DNA from: Pseudomonas sp. St316
GTDB lineage: Bacteria; Pseudomonadota; Gammaproteobacteria; Pseudomonadales; Pseudomonadaceae
Assembly: GCF_018325905.1 (NCBI RefSeq)
Contig: NZ_AP021901.1
Span: 6,294,001-6,358,000 of the forward strand
Length of the DNA: 64,000 nt
Reading direction: 5' to 3'
Made by a program: the position numbers and the translations under genes. The notes beneath the pieces are model-generated. The model was not told the DNA's origin. It saw nothing but the letters and a program-made list of their open reading frames with translations, and did no database searches. Below, in pieces: positions 40,656 through 51,419 of this stretch. The first letter of the stretch is position 1; every line of letters starts with the position of its first letter.

Positions 40656-41843
40656 ATGAACAGCTGCATCAAGACCTGGCACAAAGGCCTGGCATTGACC
40701 CTACCGCTGATCGCACTGTTGGCCGGTTGTAATCGCGGCGAAAAGGTCGAAGAACCTCAGACCCATGCCCTCGCGACCTATGTCAGCGCACCGTGGGAGG
40801 CGTTGCCGTCGGTGTCCGATGCAGACCTGCTGGCCGGTTTCGGCTCCTGGCGCAGTGCCTGTACCCGGCTCAAGGCCGATGCGACCTGGGGCCCGACCTG
40901 CGCGGCAGCGGCCAATGTGCCGCAAACCGCACAGGCTGTACGCAATTTCCTGAAACAGAACCTCGATGTCTATGGCCTGCGCTCGGGGGACAACAGCCCC
41001 AACGGCCTGATTACCGGTTACTACGAGCCGGTCTACCCCGGCAGCCTCACCCAGACCGCTACGGCGAATATCCCGGTCTACGGTGTGCCGGAGGACATGA
41101 TCATTGTGTCGCTGGACAGCATTTACCCTGAGCTCAAGGGCAAGCGCCTGCGTGGCCGCCTCGAAGGCCGGGTGCTCAAGCCATACGACGACGCAGCCAC
41201 CATCGAAACCAACGGGGTGAAGGCGCCGGTCATCGCCTGGCTGACCGACCCCATGAACCTGCAATTCCTGCAAATCCAGGGTTCGGGACGTATTCGACTC
41301 GCCGATGGCCGCCAACTGCGTATCGGTTATGCCGACCAGAACGGCCACCCTTACCGTCCCATTGGGCGCTGGCTGGTTGAACAGGGCGAGCTGAAGAAAG
41401 AAGACGTGACCATGGGCGCCATCAGTGCCTGGGCCAAGGCCAACCCGAACCGTATTCCGCAATTGCTGGGCAGCAACCCCAGCTACGTGTTCTTCAACCG
41501 TAACCCCGACAGCAACGAAGGCCCGCGAGGCTCACTGAATGTTCCGCTGACCGCCGGCTACAGCGTGGCGGTGGACCGCAAGGTGATTCCGCTGGGCAGC
41601 CTGCTGTGGCTATCCACCACTCGACCCGACGGCAGCACCTTGAACCGGCCCGTCGCCGCCCAGGACACTGGCGGTGCGATTGCCGGTGAAGTACGGGCGG
41701 ACCTGTTCTGGGGCACGGGCGAGGCTGCTGGGCAACTGGCCGGGGACATGAAGCAACAAGGGCAGATCTGGATGCTCTGGCCCAAGGGCATGGCGTTGCC
41801 GCAAGTACCACAGGTGGCGAATGCGGTTAGCGCCAATCCCTGA
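40656..41843 (+). CDS. mltA: Membrane-bound lytic murein transglycosylase A
   Basis: Outer-membrane lipoprotein that cleaves peptidoglycan glycan strands. 395 residues from the ATG at 40656, which has AAAGGAAA upstream and yields the lipoprotein signal MNSCIKTWHKGLALTLPLIALLAGC. MltA-domain motifs: LITGYYEPVYPGS, MNLQFLQIQGSGRIRL, and the 3D domain with catalytic aspartates in AAQDTGGAIAGEVRADLFWG. The last named aspartate corresponds to the catalytic D308 of E. coli. A start at 40587 is rejected. Confidence 0.95.
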   Translation: MNSCIKTWHKGLALTLPLIALLAGCNRGEKVEEPQTHALATYVSAPWEALPSVSDADLLAGFGSWRSACTRLKADATWGPTCAAAANVPQTAQAVRNFLKQNLDVYGLRSGDNSPNGLITGYYEPVYPGSLTQTATANIPVYGVPEDMIIVSLDSIYPELKGKRLRGRLEGRVLKPYDDAATIETNGVKAPVIAWLTDPMNLQFLQIQGSGRIRLADGRQLRIGYADQNGHPYRPIGRWLVEQGELKKEDVTMGAISAWAKANPNRIPQLLGSNPSYVFFNRNPDSNEGPRGSLNVPLTAGYSVAVDRKVIPLGSLLWLSTTRPDGSTLNRPVAAQDTGGAIAGEVRADLFWGTGEAAGQLAGDMKQQGQIWMLWPKGMALPQVPQVANAVSANP

Positions 41844-41867
41844 GGAATGGGCTGACTGTACCGACCC

Positions 41868-41960
41868 CATCGCGAGCAAGCTCGCTCCCACAGGGAATCT
41901 CAGTGAACACCTATTTTGTGTACACAGCCGATCCAATGTGGGAGCGAGCTTGCTCGCGAT
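41868..41960. repeat. REP pair
   Basis: ATCGCGAGCAAGCTCGCTCC and GGGAGCGAGCTTGCTCGCGA about 50 bp apart, between the convergent ends of mltA and the MAPEG gene. Confidence 0.85.
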
Positions 41961-41996
41961 GGGGCCAGCACAGACCCAGGGATCCAACCGTCAGGC

Positions 41997-42380
41997 TCAG
42001 ACCGAGATAAAGAAGAAACTCAAGACCAACCCCACCCCCACGAACCACACCAGCGAACGCAGAATCGCCCAGTCAGCCAGATAGCAAATGATATAGAGCA
42101 GGCGACTGGTGATGAACAGCACCGCCAGCACATTGATGGTCACCAGCTCGGCATTGCCGGCCAGGTGCGCGACGATCACGGCGGCGGCAAAAAACGGGCT
42201 GATTTCAAAGCTGTTCAGTTGCGCAGCGTATGCTCGTCGAGGAGCGCCTTCGAGTGTTTCCAGAAAGTCCCGAGGGTCGTGGTTATCTGCCAGCCTGTAT
42301 CTTCCGCCGGCCTTGGCGATGGCGATGCACAGGTAAGGCAGGAGAAAGGCAATCAAAATACACCACAGGGCAACCGTCAT
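41997..42380 (-). CDS. MAPEG-family membrane protein
   Basis: 127 residues with four hydrophobic segments. DNHDPRDFLETLEGAPRRAYAAQLNSFEISPFFAAAV is the family core, with the arginine/asparagine/glutamate residues that bind glutathione in eukaryotic members. Bacterial members of this YecN-like type have no proven role. Single gene. Confidence 0.85.
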   Translation of the reverse strand: MTVALWCILIAFLLPYLCIAIAKAGGRYRLADNHDPRDFLETLEGAPRRAYAAQLNSFEISPFFAAAVIVAHLAGNAELVTINVLAVLFITSRLLYIICYLADWAILRSLVWFVGVGLVLSFFFISV

Positions 42381-42431
42381 TGACGCAGTTCCTTCTTTGA
42401 GTTTTATAGAAAATCGCGAGTCCAGCGCCAG

Positions 42432-43265
42432 TCAGAACTTCATCACCAGCATGCCAACCAACACCAGAGCGCAAGCTAAGAGCCGCGGCAAGCCGAAAGG
42501 TTCTTTCAGGTAACGCATGCCGAACAGCACCACCAGGATCACGCTGATCTCGCGCAGCGCCGCCGCTTCGGCGATCGAGCCCAGTTGCATGGCCCACAGC
42601 ACCAGAGCGTAGCTGAACACTACGCAGAACCCGACCGCCAAGCCCAGCCGCCACTGCTCACGCCAGAACCCCATGAACGCCGGCCGCTTAGCGACCAACG
42701 CCAGCAACGGGAAAGGCCAGGCGCTGAGCAGTGTGACCCAGACCAGGTAATCCAGCGGATGGGGCCAACGCCGCAGGGCGTGGCCGTCGATAAAGGTGTA
42801 GCAGCCGATGCACAGGCCGATCAGCGCCACCACCGGCAGCATCGACCAGGGCAGCCGCTCGCCGCCACCGCCCTGCCACAACAGGCAAAGCATGCCGAAC
42901 GGGATCAGCAAAATGCCGACGATCTGCTGCGCTGTCAGTGCTTCACCGGCAAATACAAATGTCAGGGCCAGCACCACCAGCGGCGACAGGCCGCGCATCA
43001 GCGGATAGACCAGCCCCAGGTCACCGACCCGATAAGCCTGGATCAGCAAATAGCGATAGAGCAGCTCGAACGCCGCCGACGCCAGGATCCACGGCCAGAT
43101 CTGCGACGGCGGCAAAGCCACGAAACCCAGTGCCAACGCGACGAACAGCAAGGCGACGCTGTCCATGCACGCCACCACCAGCAAACGCTCGCCGCTGAAC
43201 TTGATCAGCGTATTCCATGCGGCATGCAACAGCGCCGCTACCAACACCAAAGCCGTCGCAAGCAC
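42432..43265 (-). CDS. EamA-family (drug/metabolite transporter) permease
   Basis: 277 residues with about ten hydrophobic segments in two EamA halves (FELLYRYLLIQAYRVGDLGLVYPLMRGLSPL and LWAMQLGSIAEAAALREISVILVVLFG). The start chosen is the GTG at 43265 because AAGGAG lies 6 bp upstream. Starting there gives VLATALVLVAALLHAAWNTL as the first helix, whereas the open frame continues 23 codons further into unlikely polar sequence. Substrate unknown. Confidence 0.82.
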   Translation of the reverse strand: MLATALVLVAALLHAAWNTLIKFSGERLLVVACMDSVALLFVALALGFVALPPSQIWPWILASAAFELLYRYLLIQAYRVGDLGLVYPLMRGLSPLVVLALTFVFAGEALTAQQIVGILLIPFGMLCLLWQGGGGERLPWSMLPVVALIGLCIGCYTFIDGHALRRWPHPLDYLVWVTLLSAWPFPLLALVAKRPAFMGFWREQWRLGLAVGFCVVFSYALVLWAMQLGSIAEAAALREISVILVVLFGMRYLKEPFGLPRLLACALVLVGMLVMKF

Positions 43266-43294
43266 GACACACTCCTTGTCTGGCACCCCCAGCC

Positions 43295-43392
43295 CGTAGG
43301 AGCTGCCGAAGGCTGCGATCTTTTGATCTTTCACTCCAGACTCAATTGTCAGTGGAAAGATCGCAGCCTCGTTGCACTCGACAGCTCCTACG
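43295..43392. repeat. Long inverted repeat (GTAGGAGCTGCCGAAGGCTG type)
   Basis: CGTAGGAGCTG and CAGCTCCTACG are the ends; GGCTGCGATCTTT and AAAGATCGCAGCC pair inside. A non-REP dispersed palindrome, about 98 bp, in the 303-bp gap between the EamA and MFS genes. Confidence 0.75.
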
Positions 43393-43568
43393 ATCAGCGG
43401 GACTCATGAATTGATTGGCTATCGTTTATACTGCAAACCGACCACGCCGCACTCAGTTGCGCATAAGCCAATTCCAATAACTCTGCTGCCGCCCAGTTCG
43501 TTCGAGCCGGGGCGTCGGCCTGCGTATGCCTGATCAGAGCGTCAAGACTACAGACAGAGACCTTGCGC

Positions 43569-44729
43569 ATGCCACTCGCCTTGCTTGCTTTGGCCGTCGC
43601 CGCTTTCGGCATCGGCACGACTGAATTCGTCATCATGGGGCTGTTGCCCGATGTCGCCCGGGACTTGGCCGTGAGCATTCCCCAGGCCGGGCTGCTGATC
43701 ACCGGCTATGCCCTGGGCGTGGTGTTCGGCGCGCCGATCCTGGCGATTGGCACCGCCAACATGCCGCGCAAGGCCACGCTGCTGGGCATGACCCTGATGT
43801 TCATCCTCGGCAATGTGCTCTGCGCCCTGGCGCCGAACTACGCCACGCTAATGGCCGCCCGGGTCATTACTGCACTGTGCCACGGAGCGTTCTTTGGCAT
43901 CGGTTCGGTGGTGGCGGCCGGGCTGGTGGCGCCGAACAAACGGGCCCAGGCGATTGCGATGATGTTCACCGGCCTGACCCTGGCCAACGTGCTGGGCGTC
44001 CCGCTGGGCACGGCCCTGGGTCAATACGCCGGCTGGCGCTCGACCTTCTGGGCGGTCTCGGTCATCGGCGTGATCGCGGCCATTGCCCAATGGGTCTGGC
44101 TGCCCAAGGAAATCCCCATGGACAAAGCCAACCTGGCCAGCGAGTTCAAGGTGCTGGGCAAGGTCAACGTGTTGCTCGCCCTGGGCATGAGCGTGCTGGC
44201 CTCTACCAGCCTGTTCAGCGTGTTCACCTATATCGCACCGATCCTGCAGGACATCACCGGCGTCAGCCCCCACGGCATCACCGTCATGCTGCTGTTGTTC
44301 GGCGTCGGCCTGACGGCCGGCAGTTTCCTCGGTGGGCGCCTGGCCGACCGACGCCTGCTGCCCTCGCTGGTGGGCATGGCCCTGGCCGTGGTGCTGGTGC
44401 TTGCCGCATTCAGCCAGACTAGCCGGTCGGTGATTCCGGCGGCCATCACCTTGGTGCTGTGGGGCATCTTCGCTTTTGCCCTGTGCCCGATCCTGCAACT
44501 GCTGATCATCGACCAAGCCTGTGATGCGCCGAACCTCGGGTCGACCCTCAACCAGAGTGCATTCAACCTGGGCAACGCGGCCGGGGCCTGGATGGGTGGT
44601 TTGGTCGTCGCCAGCGGTGCCGACCTGGCGGATCTGCCGTGGACCGGGGCCGCGGTCGGTGGCCTGACGGTATTGACCGCCTTATTCTTTATCCAACGAC
44701 AACGACGCTTGGCAGCAGTCGCTGTTTGA
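43569..44729 (+). CDS. MFS exporter, DHA1 (AraJ/YdhP-like) type
   Basis: 386 residues, about twelve hydrophobic segments. It starts MPLALLALAVAAFGIGTTEFVIMGLLPDV, the diagnostic first helix of this sugar-efflux/drug-exporter group, and has TGYALGVVFGAPILA and RVITALCHGAFFGIG. The ATG at 43569 is spaced correctly from AGAGA; a TTG 6 bp earlier is also open. Substrate not predictable. The 240 bp that follow, before the patatin gene, hold one inverted repeat and no gene. Confidence 0.87.
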   Translation: MPLALLALAVAAFGIGTTEFVIMGLLPDVARDLAVSIPQAGLLITGYALGVVFGAPILAIGTANMPRKATLLGMTLMFILGNVLCALAPNYATLMAARVITALCHGAFFGIGSVVAAGLVAPNKRAQAIAMMFTGLTLANVLGVPLGTALGQYAGWRSTFWAVSVIGVIAAIAQWVWLPKEIPMDKANLASEFKVLGKVNVLLALGMSVLASTSLFSVFTYIAPILQDITGVSPHGITVMLLLFGVGLTAGSFLGGRLADRRLLPSLVGMALAVVLVLAAFSQTSRSVIPAAITLVLWGIFAFALCPILQLLIIDQACDAPNLGSTLNQSAFNLGNAAGAWMGGLVVASGADLADLPWTGAAVGGLTVLTALFFIQRQRRLAAVAV

Positions 44730-44891
44730 GGGCCAGGGAAATCTGACCTGCACGTGAGCGAATAGGCGACGATTTCAGTAAGACGTTGGCCCCGCCCGTG
44801 CGGGCTGTTTTACCGACCGTCCAGAAGCCTTGTTCCAGAGCGCTTTCTATTGAGATTCGCTGACTGCTGTTTGCAGCCGGCGGATTGTTGT

Positions 44892-44915
44892 CTAATTGAG
44901 TCACAACGCAATTAG
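44892..44915. promoter_or_regulatory. Inverted repeat in the promoter region of the ExoU-like gene
   Basis: CTAATTG and CAATTAG are exact inverse copies 10 bp apart, 55 bp upstream of the start codon, in AT-richer DNA. It may be a protein-binding site. No ExsA-type or hrp-box promoter motif was recognised in the 240 bp upstream. Confidence 0.4.
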
Positions 44916-44969
44916 CCTTGCGATCTTGCTTACAGTTCGGCTCCTTCTCGGCACACGGAACGAACCAGA

Positions 44970-46913
44970 ATGCTAGCAATCTCGCAAAACACCCCCTCCC
45001 GCCATTCTTCTGAAAACATTGACCCGCGCGCAAACCAAGCACCGCCTGAACGCCCCCGACAATTGGCATGCGGCGCGACAGACCGATCGATCACCCTCGT
45101 TCGAAATGAAGACGGTAGCGCCCAAGTCACAATGAATCGGCCGCCCATCACAGAACTGGTCCTGAGCGGCGGTGGCGCCAAGGGGGTGGCTTATTCAGGA
45201 TTCGTCGATACGCTCGAGACCAGTGGCGTCATGGACAATATCAAGACGATTTCAGGCGCCTCTGCGGGAGCCATATCGGCCGCGCTGCTCGCCAGCGGCA
45301 TGAATCATGTGGGCTTCGACAGGATCTCTGACGAGATCCCCCTCATTTCCTTGCTCGACAGCACCAACGCTACCGTTAAAACACTCCAGAACGGGTTGTC
45401 GAAGCTGGGCGAGAAACTGGCGAAACTCCCGCTGGCGCAGCTGCTGTGTGATTTGCTGCCACGCCTGGGCTCCAAAGGGATGCCACTGGAGGAACTGATC
45501 AGGGAAGAGGCCTGCTCGGCGCTTTTGCAGCGCTGCAGAGAACACCCAAAGCCGCTGTCCAAACAAGCGCAACAAGCCGTTGCCAATGTGGAAAAGAACC
45601 AATACGTCACCTTTGGCAACCTGGCAGTCCTGAGTGCAGAGATCTCGCAAATCAAGTCCGTGGAAATCACCGGCACCGCCATGTTCGAGGAAGGTACGCA
45701 GTTGGTGGTCTTCAGCGCGGGCCTGACCCCCGATATGGACATTGCCGTGGCCGCACATATCTCCGCGTCGCTGCCGCTGGTGTTCAGCAAGCCGACCCTG
45801 CATGGACAGCCGTTCCAACAGAAGGACACCACCACGGCATTCGCCGATGGTGGCATCCTGAACAACACACCGATACCTGCCCTCTATAACCCAGCGACCT
45901 CCATGAGTCCGATCCCGGAAAGCGAGCACTTGATCCTGATATTCGAGGCGCAAGAATCGGACCAGGAAAATCAGCGGGGTACGGGCATATCGGCCCTGAT
46001 CGACAGAGTTCTCAAGGCCCCCCATACGGCCAGCTCTGCATGGAATGCCGAACAACTGAAGCAGTTTGTCGACCAGACCGTCGTCGTACCGCTGAAAACC
46101 GATAAAGGCGATTACCGTGGCCTGTTAAGTGGGACGGTCAATTTCAGCATGTCCAGGGACATCAAGAATCATCTCCAGGAAGAACTGCGCAAGGATGTCA
46201 AAACCCACCTGGACAAACGCAACGTCACGCAACAAACCTTTTCGTTTACCTCGATCGAGGCGGCCTTGTTGGCGTTGGGCGACAAGGATTTCAAGCAGCT
46301 AAGCGCAGAACTGGAAGACGACGAAGGCTGCGCCGAGGTGGTCGCCTTCAGACGACAGGCGCAGTGGGCACTGACGCAATTGAAGGAAGCGATCCGGGAG
46401 GCCAACAAGACGTCCACCGTGCTTGAACCCACGCCGCAGATGCACATGGCAATCTGGGCCCTCGATCAGCTTGCAGATCAACCCGGCAAGCTGGAATGGC
46501 TGGCCAAACGCCTCAATCACGGCAATGACCCGGACTTCATGCAATTCCTGCAAGCCGCCGCCGAGTGGGACAAAGGCGCGCCCGGCGCCCTTTCCGAGGT
46601 GACCCAGCAGGCTGCCGAGAAAATGCACCTGCAGGACATTGCCACGCGGATCTCCAACGTCGTGCAGCAGGTGCTCAATCCCGCACGCTTTCTCGGCGGC
46701 CAGCCCGATGGAAACATCAAGCTGATCAATGGGGCCATTCGGGAACTCCGGGAAGTGCAGGACCCGGGGAAGTCCAGCCATTCAAGCGAGCAAAAGGCCG
46801 CATTCAACCGATCGCTTGAACGGGTCGTCACGAACTACCGGTCTCGCTACACCGGCATGCCCAATCCGAAGTCGACAACCCGCCAGACGCTGCGCGACAT
46901 GCAGTTCAAATAA
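44970..46913 (+). CDS. ExoU-like patatin phospholipase, full length
   Basis: 647 residues, colinear with the 687-residue type III cytotoxin ExoU of P. aeruginosa. The patatin domain has the oxyanion loop SGGGAKG (66-72), nucleophile S98 in GASAG and D293 in ADGG, i.e. the complete Ser-Asp dyad. Further matches: RPPITELVLSGGGAKG, AALLASGM, EITGTAMFE and QTVVVPLKTDKGDYRGLL. The C-terminal third, which in ExoU binds membranes and ubiquitin, is also present up to the final STTRQTLRDMQFK. The N-terminus is about 45 residues shorter, just where ExoU binds its chaperone SpcU. No chaperone or secretion gene adjoins it. Delivery route and target are unknown. Confidence 0.88.
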   Translation: MLAISQNTPSRHSSENIDPRANQAPPERPRQLACGATDRSITLVRNEDGSAQVTMNRPPITELVLSGGGAKGVAYSGFVDTLETSGVMDNIKTISGASAGAISAALLASGMNHVGFDRISDEIPLISLLDSTNATVKTLQNGLSKLGEKLAKLPLAQLLCDLLPRLGSKGMPLEELIREEACSALLQRCREHPKPLSKQAQQAVANVEKNQYVTFGNLAVLSAEISQIKSVEITGTAMFEEGTQLVVFSAGLTPDMDIAVAAHISASLPLVFSKPTLHGQPFQQKDTTTAFADGGILNNTPIPALYNPATSMSPIPESEHLILIFEAQESDQENQRGTGISALIDRVLKAPHTASSAWNAEQLKQFVDQTVVVPLKTDKGDYRGLLSGTVNFSMSRDIKNHLQEELRKDVKTHLDKRNVTQQTFSFTSIEAALLALGDKDFKQLSAELEDDEGCAEVVAFRRQAQWALTQLKEAIREANKTSTVLEPTPQMHMAIWALDQLADQPGKLEWLAKRLNHGNDPDFMQFLQAAAEWDKGAPGALSEVTQQAAEKMHLQDIATRISNVVQQVLNPARFLGGQPDGNIKLINGAIRELREVQDPGKSSHSSEQKAAFNRSLERVVTNYRSRYTGMPNPKSTTRQTLRDMQFK

Positions 46914-46926
46914 CCGCCGCTCAGGC

Positions 46927-46950
46927 CGGGAGCCCGGAATCAGGCTCCCG
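46927..46950. terminator. Two-way hairpin between convergent genes
   Basis: CGGGAGCC and GGCTCCCG pair around an 8-base loop just after the ExoU-like stop and directly before the stop of the convergent channel gene. It lacks a clear T run, so its efficiency is uncertain. Confidence 0.55.
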
Positions 46951-46951
46951 T

Positions 46952-47833
46952 TCACTCCGAGTCGCCGGGCCGCCTTGGCGGACCTGACGGCTTGGCGTTT
47001 GGTGGGCCTACTTCACTGCGAATCTGCGCATGGCTGATCAAGGCGAAAATGAAACTGCCGCCGATGATGTTGCCTGCCAATGTCGGCCCGGCGAACACCA
47101 TCCAGAAGTCCTCCCACGACAACTGACCGGCAAATGCCAGGTAGGACACCTCTGCCGAGCCGACGACAATGTGGGTGAAATCGCCGAGCGCCATCAGGTA
47201 AGTAATGAGGATGATGATCCACATTTTGGCGCTTTCCATGGACGGGATCATCCAGACCATGGTGGCGATCATCCAGCCGGAAATGATGCCCTTGGCGAAC
47301 ATCTGGCCGGTGTCGTTCTCCATGACCTTGCGGCCGATCTCCAGGAAAGCCTGGTCGGTGCGCTGATCGAAGATCGGCAAGTGCAACATCACGTAGGCCA
47401 CCAGCAAGGTGCCACACAGGTTTCCTACCAGCACCACACCCCAAAGTCGCAGTAACCGACCGAAGTTGCCCAATGTGGGCTTGCTCATGATGGGCAGCAC
47501 GGCGGTCAGGGTGTTTTCGGTGAACAACTGCTGGCGGGCCAGGATCACCGCGAGAAAGCCGGCGCAGTAGCCGAAACTGGCGATTACCTTGAAGCCTTCG
47601 TGGTCCGGCAGCCGGGAGTTGAGCAACCCCATTGCCATCAGTGACAGGCCCATGGTCAAACCCGCCGCCAGGGCCGACCACCAGAGCGCGGCGATACTGC
47701 GCTCCAGCTCCTGATTGCCCTGGGTGCGGATGATTTCATGCAACACCGCGGCCCGCGGCGGCTGGTTGCGTTCGACTTCGTGCTGTTCCTGAGCTGAAAG
47801 GTCAGGGGTCTTGCCGTCTTCGTGAGTGTCCAT
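46952..47833 (-). CDS. Formate/nitrite transporter family channel (YfdC-like)
   Basis: 293 residues. Polar ends (about 40 residues in front, 20 behind) flank six hydrophobic segments. FNT motifs: ALAAGLTMGLSLMAMG, FGYCAGFLAVILARQQLFTENTL, and the later ALGDFTHIVVGSAEVSYLAF and AGPTLAGNIIGGSFIFALISHAQ. The long, charged N-terminus places it with YfdC-type members rather than FocA or NirC, so formate or nitrite transport should not be assumed. Confidence 0.87.
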   Translation of the reverse strand: MDTHEDGKTPDLSAQEQHEVERNQPPRAAVLHEIIRTQGNQELERSIAALWWSALAAGLTMGLSLMAMGLLNSRLPDHEGFKVIASFGYCAGFLAVILARQQLFTENTLTAVLPIMSKPTLGNFGRLLRLWGVVLVGNLCGTLLVAYVMLHLPIFDQRTDQAFLEIGRKVMENDTGQMFAKGIISGWMIATMVWMIPSMESAKMWIIILITYLMALGDFTHIVVGSAEVSYLAFAGQLSWEDFWMVFAGPTLAGNIIGGSFIFALISHAQIRSEVGPPNAKPSGPPRRPGDSE

Positions 47834-47947
47834 ACAGCTCCTGAGCCGGTGGCGTGATGTAGCTACGACACGCGGCGTTCAGAGCTGTTCAGTGGCGGGA
47901 CCTGCTGTTCATCGCGACTTAAGACTTGAGGCGTCAGTAAAACCGCC

Positions 47948-48039
47948 ATCGCGAGCAGGCTCGCTCCCACAGTGGTTTTGTGTCGTTTGCAGCATTTGTG
48001 GTCCAGACTCCACCCTGTGGGAGCGAGCTTGCTCGCGAT
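47948..48039. repeat. REP pair
   Basis: ATCGCGAGCAGGCTCGCTCC and GGGAGCGAGCTTGCTCGCGA about 50 bp apart, between the thioesterase stop and the channel gene start. Confidence 0.85.
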
Positions 48040-48055
48040 GAAGACACTGCCAACC

Positions 48056-48460
48056 TCACTGACTGGTGATGTCGTCCTGGAACTGATCCTTGACGTACCT
48101 GATCTCGGTCCGCCCATGGGGTGCTGGCAAACCGTCTTCCCCAAGGTTGACGAAAACCATTTTCTCCACGGTCAGGATGCTCTTGCGGGTGATTTTGTTG
48201 CGCACCTCGCAGGTCAGCGTAATGGAGGTACGGCCAAACTCGGTGGCGGTGATGCCCAGTTCGATGATGTCACCCTGGCGCGAGGCACTGACGAAGTTGA
48301 TTTCCGAGATGTACTTGGTGACCACGCGCTGGTTGCCCAGCTGGACGATGGCGTAGATCGCCGCTTCTTCGTCGATCCAGCGCAACAGGCTGCCGCCGAA
48401 CAGCGTGCCGTTGGGGTTGAGGTCTTCGGGCTTGACCCATTTGCGGGTGTGGAAATTCAT
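48056..48460 (-). CDS. YciA-like acyl-CoA thioesterase (hot-dog fold)
   Basis: 134 residues from the ATG at 48460, with CAGGAG 5 bp upstream. The hot-dog pattern is clear: DLNPNGTLFGGSLLRWIDEEAAIYA carries the catalytic acidic residue of the YciA/BACH group, followed by FVSASRQGDIIELG and RTSITLTCEVRNK. Hydrolyses acyl-CoA esters in the cytoplasm; chain-length range unknown. Divergent from ahcY. Confidence 0.85.
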   Translation of the reverse strand: MNFHTRKWVKPEDLNPNGTLFGGSLLRWIDEEAAIYAIVQLGNQRVVTKYISEINFVSASRQGDIIELGITATEFGRTSITLTCEVRNKITRKSILTVEKMVFVNLGEDGLPAPHGRTEIRYVKDQFQDDITSQ

Positions 48461-48579
48461 GATCACTCCTGAGTGTCTGGCCGTTGGATTGCTGCATCAT
48501 GGCAGACCGCACGGTCAGGCTCTACGTCGCGACCCCTATAACGGTCATCGGCAATTTCGATTTGCCGACAGAAACCCTT

Positions 48580-50192
<1,613 letters not shown>

Positions 50193-50206
50193 TCGGCGCT
50201 GCTCCC

Positions 50207-50330
50207 CTGTGGGAGCGGACCTGTGGGAGCAAAGCTTGCTCGCGATGCAGACACCTCGACCCCGCTATCGGACCGAGGCGATGCCAATCGCGAGCAGGCT
50301 CGCTCCCACATGAACCCGCTCCCACAAGGG
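50207..50330. repeat. Compound REP region between ahcY and metF
   Basis: Nested halves as at 15803: TGTGGGAGCGGACC then GGGAGCAAAGCTTGCTCGCG, and after 60 bp ATCGCGAGCAGGCTCGCTCC then CCGCTCCCACA. It may modulate metF relative to ahcY. Confidence 0.8.
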
Positions 50331-50373
50331 ATGTGCAAGCCTTACCGGCCTACGAGTTTCCAAGGATATGACC

Positions 50374-51219
50374 ATGTCCCAAGACCGTCGCTACAGCTTC
50401 GAGTTCTTCCCGACGAAGACCGATGCTGGGCATGAAAAACTGATCGCCACTGCCCGTCAGCTGGCCAGCTACAACCCCGACTTCTTCTCCTGCACCTATG
50501 GCGCCGGCGGTTCGACCCGTGACCGCACCATGAACACCGTGTTGCAGCTCGAAAGCGAAGTCAAAGTCCCGGCCGCCCCTCACCTGTCTTGCGTGGGCGA
50601 CAGCAAGGACGACCTGCGCAACCTGCTGACCCAGTACAAGGCCGCTGGCATCAAGCGCATCGTCGCCCTGCGCGGCGACCTGCCGTCGGGCATGGGCATG
50701 GCCAGCGGCGAGCTGCGCCACGCCAACGAACTGGTGAGCTTCATTCGTGAAGAAACTGGCGAGCATTTCCACATCGAAGTGGCTGCGTATCCGGAAATGC
50801 ACCCCCAGGCGCGTAATTTCGAAGACGATCTGCGCAATTTCGTGCGCAAGGCCAACGCTGGCGCCAGCAGCGCGATCACCCAGTACTTCTTCAACGCCGA
50901 CAGCTACTTCTACTTCGTCGAGCGCATACGCAAGTTGGGCGTCGACATTCCTGTCGTGCCGGGAATCATGCCGATCACCAATTACAGCAAGTTGGCGCGC
51001 TTCTCCGACGCGTGCGGTGCAGAAATCCCACGCTGGATCCGCAAGCAGCTGGAAGCCTACGGCGACGACTCCTCCAGCATCCAAAGCTTTGGCGAGGAAG
51101 TCATCACGCAGATGTGTGAGCGTTTGCTGCAAGGCGGTGCACCGGGGCTGCATTTCTATACCCTTAACCAGGCCGAACCCAGCCTCGCGGTATGGAACAA
51201 CCTCAAGCTGCCACGCTGA
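50374..51219 (+). CDS. metF: 5,10-methylenetetrahydrofolate reductase
   Basis: Flavoenzyme giving the methyl donor 5-methyltetrahydrofolate for methionine synthesis. 281 residues from the ATG at 50374 (MSQDRRYSFEFFPTKTD), preferred over an ATG 6 bp earlier because AAGGA is then 7 bp away. Visible: the catalytic glutamate in SFEFFP, the folate-site CTYGAGGSTRDRT, ALRGD and QYFFNADSYFYF. It closes the ahcY-metF unit and is followed by a strong terminator. Confidence 0.96.
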   Translation: MSQDRRYSFEFFPTKTDAGHEKLIATARQLASYNPDFFSCTYGAGGSTRDRTMNTVLQLESEVKVPAAPHLSCVGDSKDDLRNLLTQYKAAGIKRIVALRGDLPSGMGMASGELRHANELVSFIREETGEHFHIEVAAYPEMHPQARNFEDDLRNFVRKANAGASSAITQYFFNADSYFYFVERIRKLGVDIPVVPGIMPITNYSKLARFSDACGAEIPRWIRKQLEAYGDDSSSIQSFGEEVITQMCERLLQGGAPGLHFYTLNQAEPSLAVWNNLKLPR

Positions 51220-51240
51220 ATGATGCAATGCGGTTCGAAC

Positions 51241-51273
51241 AAAAAAGGCCTTGGCAAACACCAAGGCCTTTTT
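51241..51273 (+). terminator. Terminator of ahcY-metF
   Basis: AAAAAGGCCTTGG and CCAAGGCCTTTTT pair around CAAACA, ending in T residues, 21 bp after the metF stop. Confidence 0.9.
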
Positions 51274-51419
51274 CATTCAAGTGATCACAACGGCGCGCCC
51301 CTGCAATGCGCCGCATCGCTGAGCGCCGCCGAGCCATCCATGAATACCGGAGGCAGGCCACCAAGGCGCAGGCCAGAGCGCTCTAGCTATTTGATGAGTT
51401 CTCGTCGTAACCTCAGGCC

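Noticed and set aside
44689..45069. A 126-codon minus-strand frame before the ExoU-like gene as an SpcU-type chaperone
   Set aside because: Overlaps the patatin start in antisense, is not acidic like SpcU and has no ribosome site.
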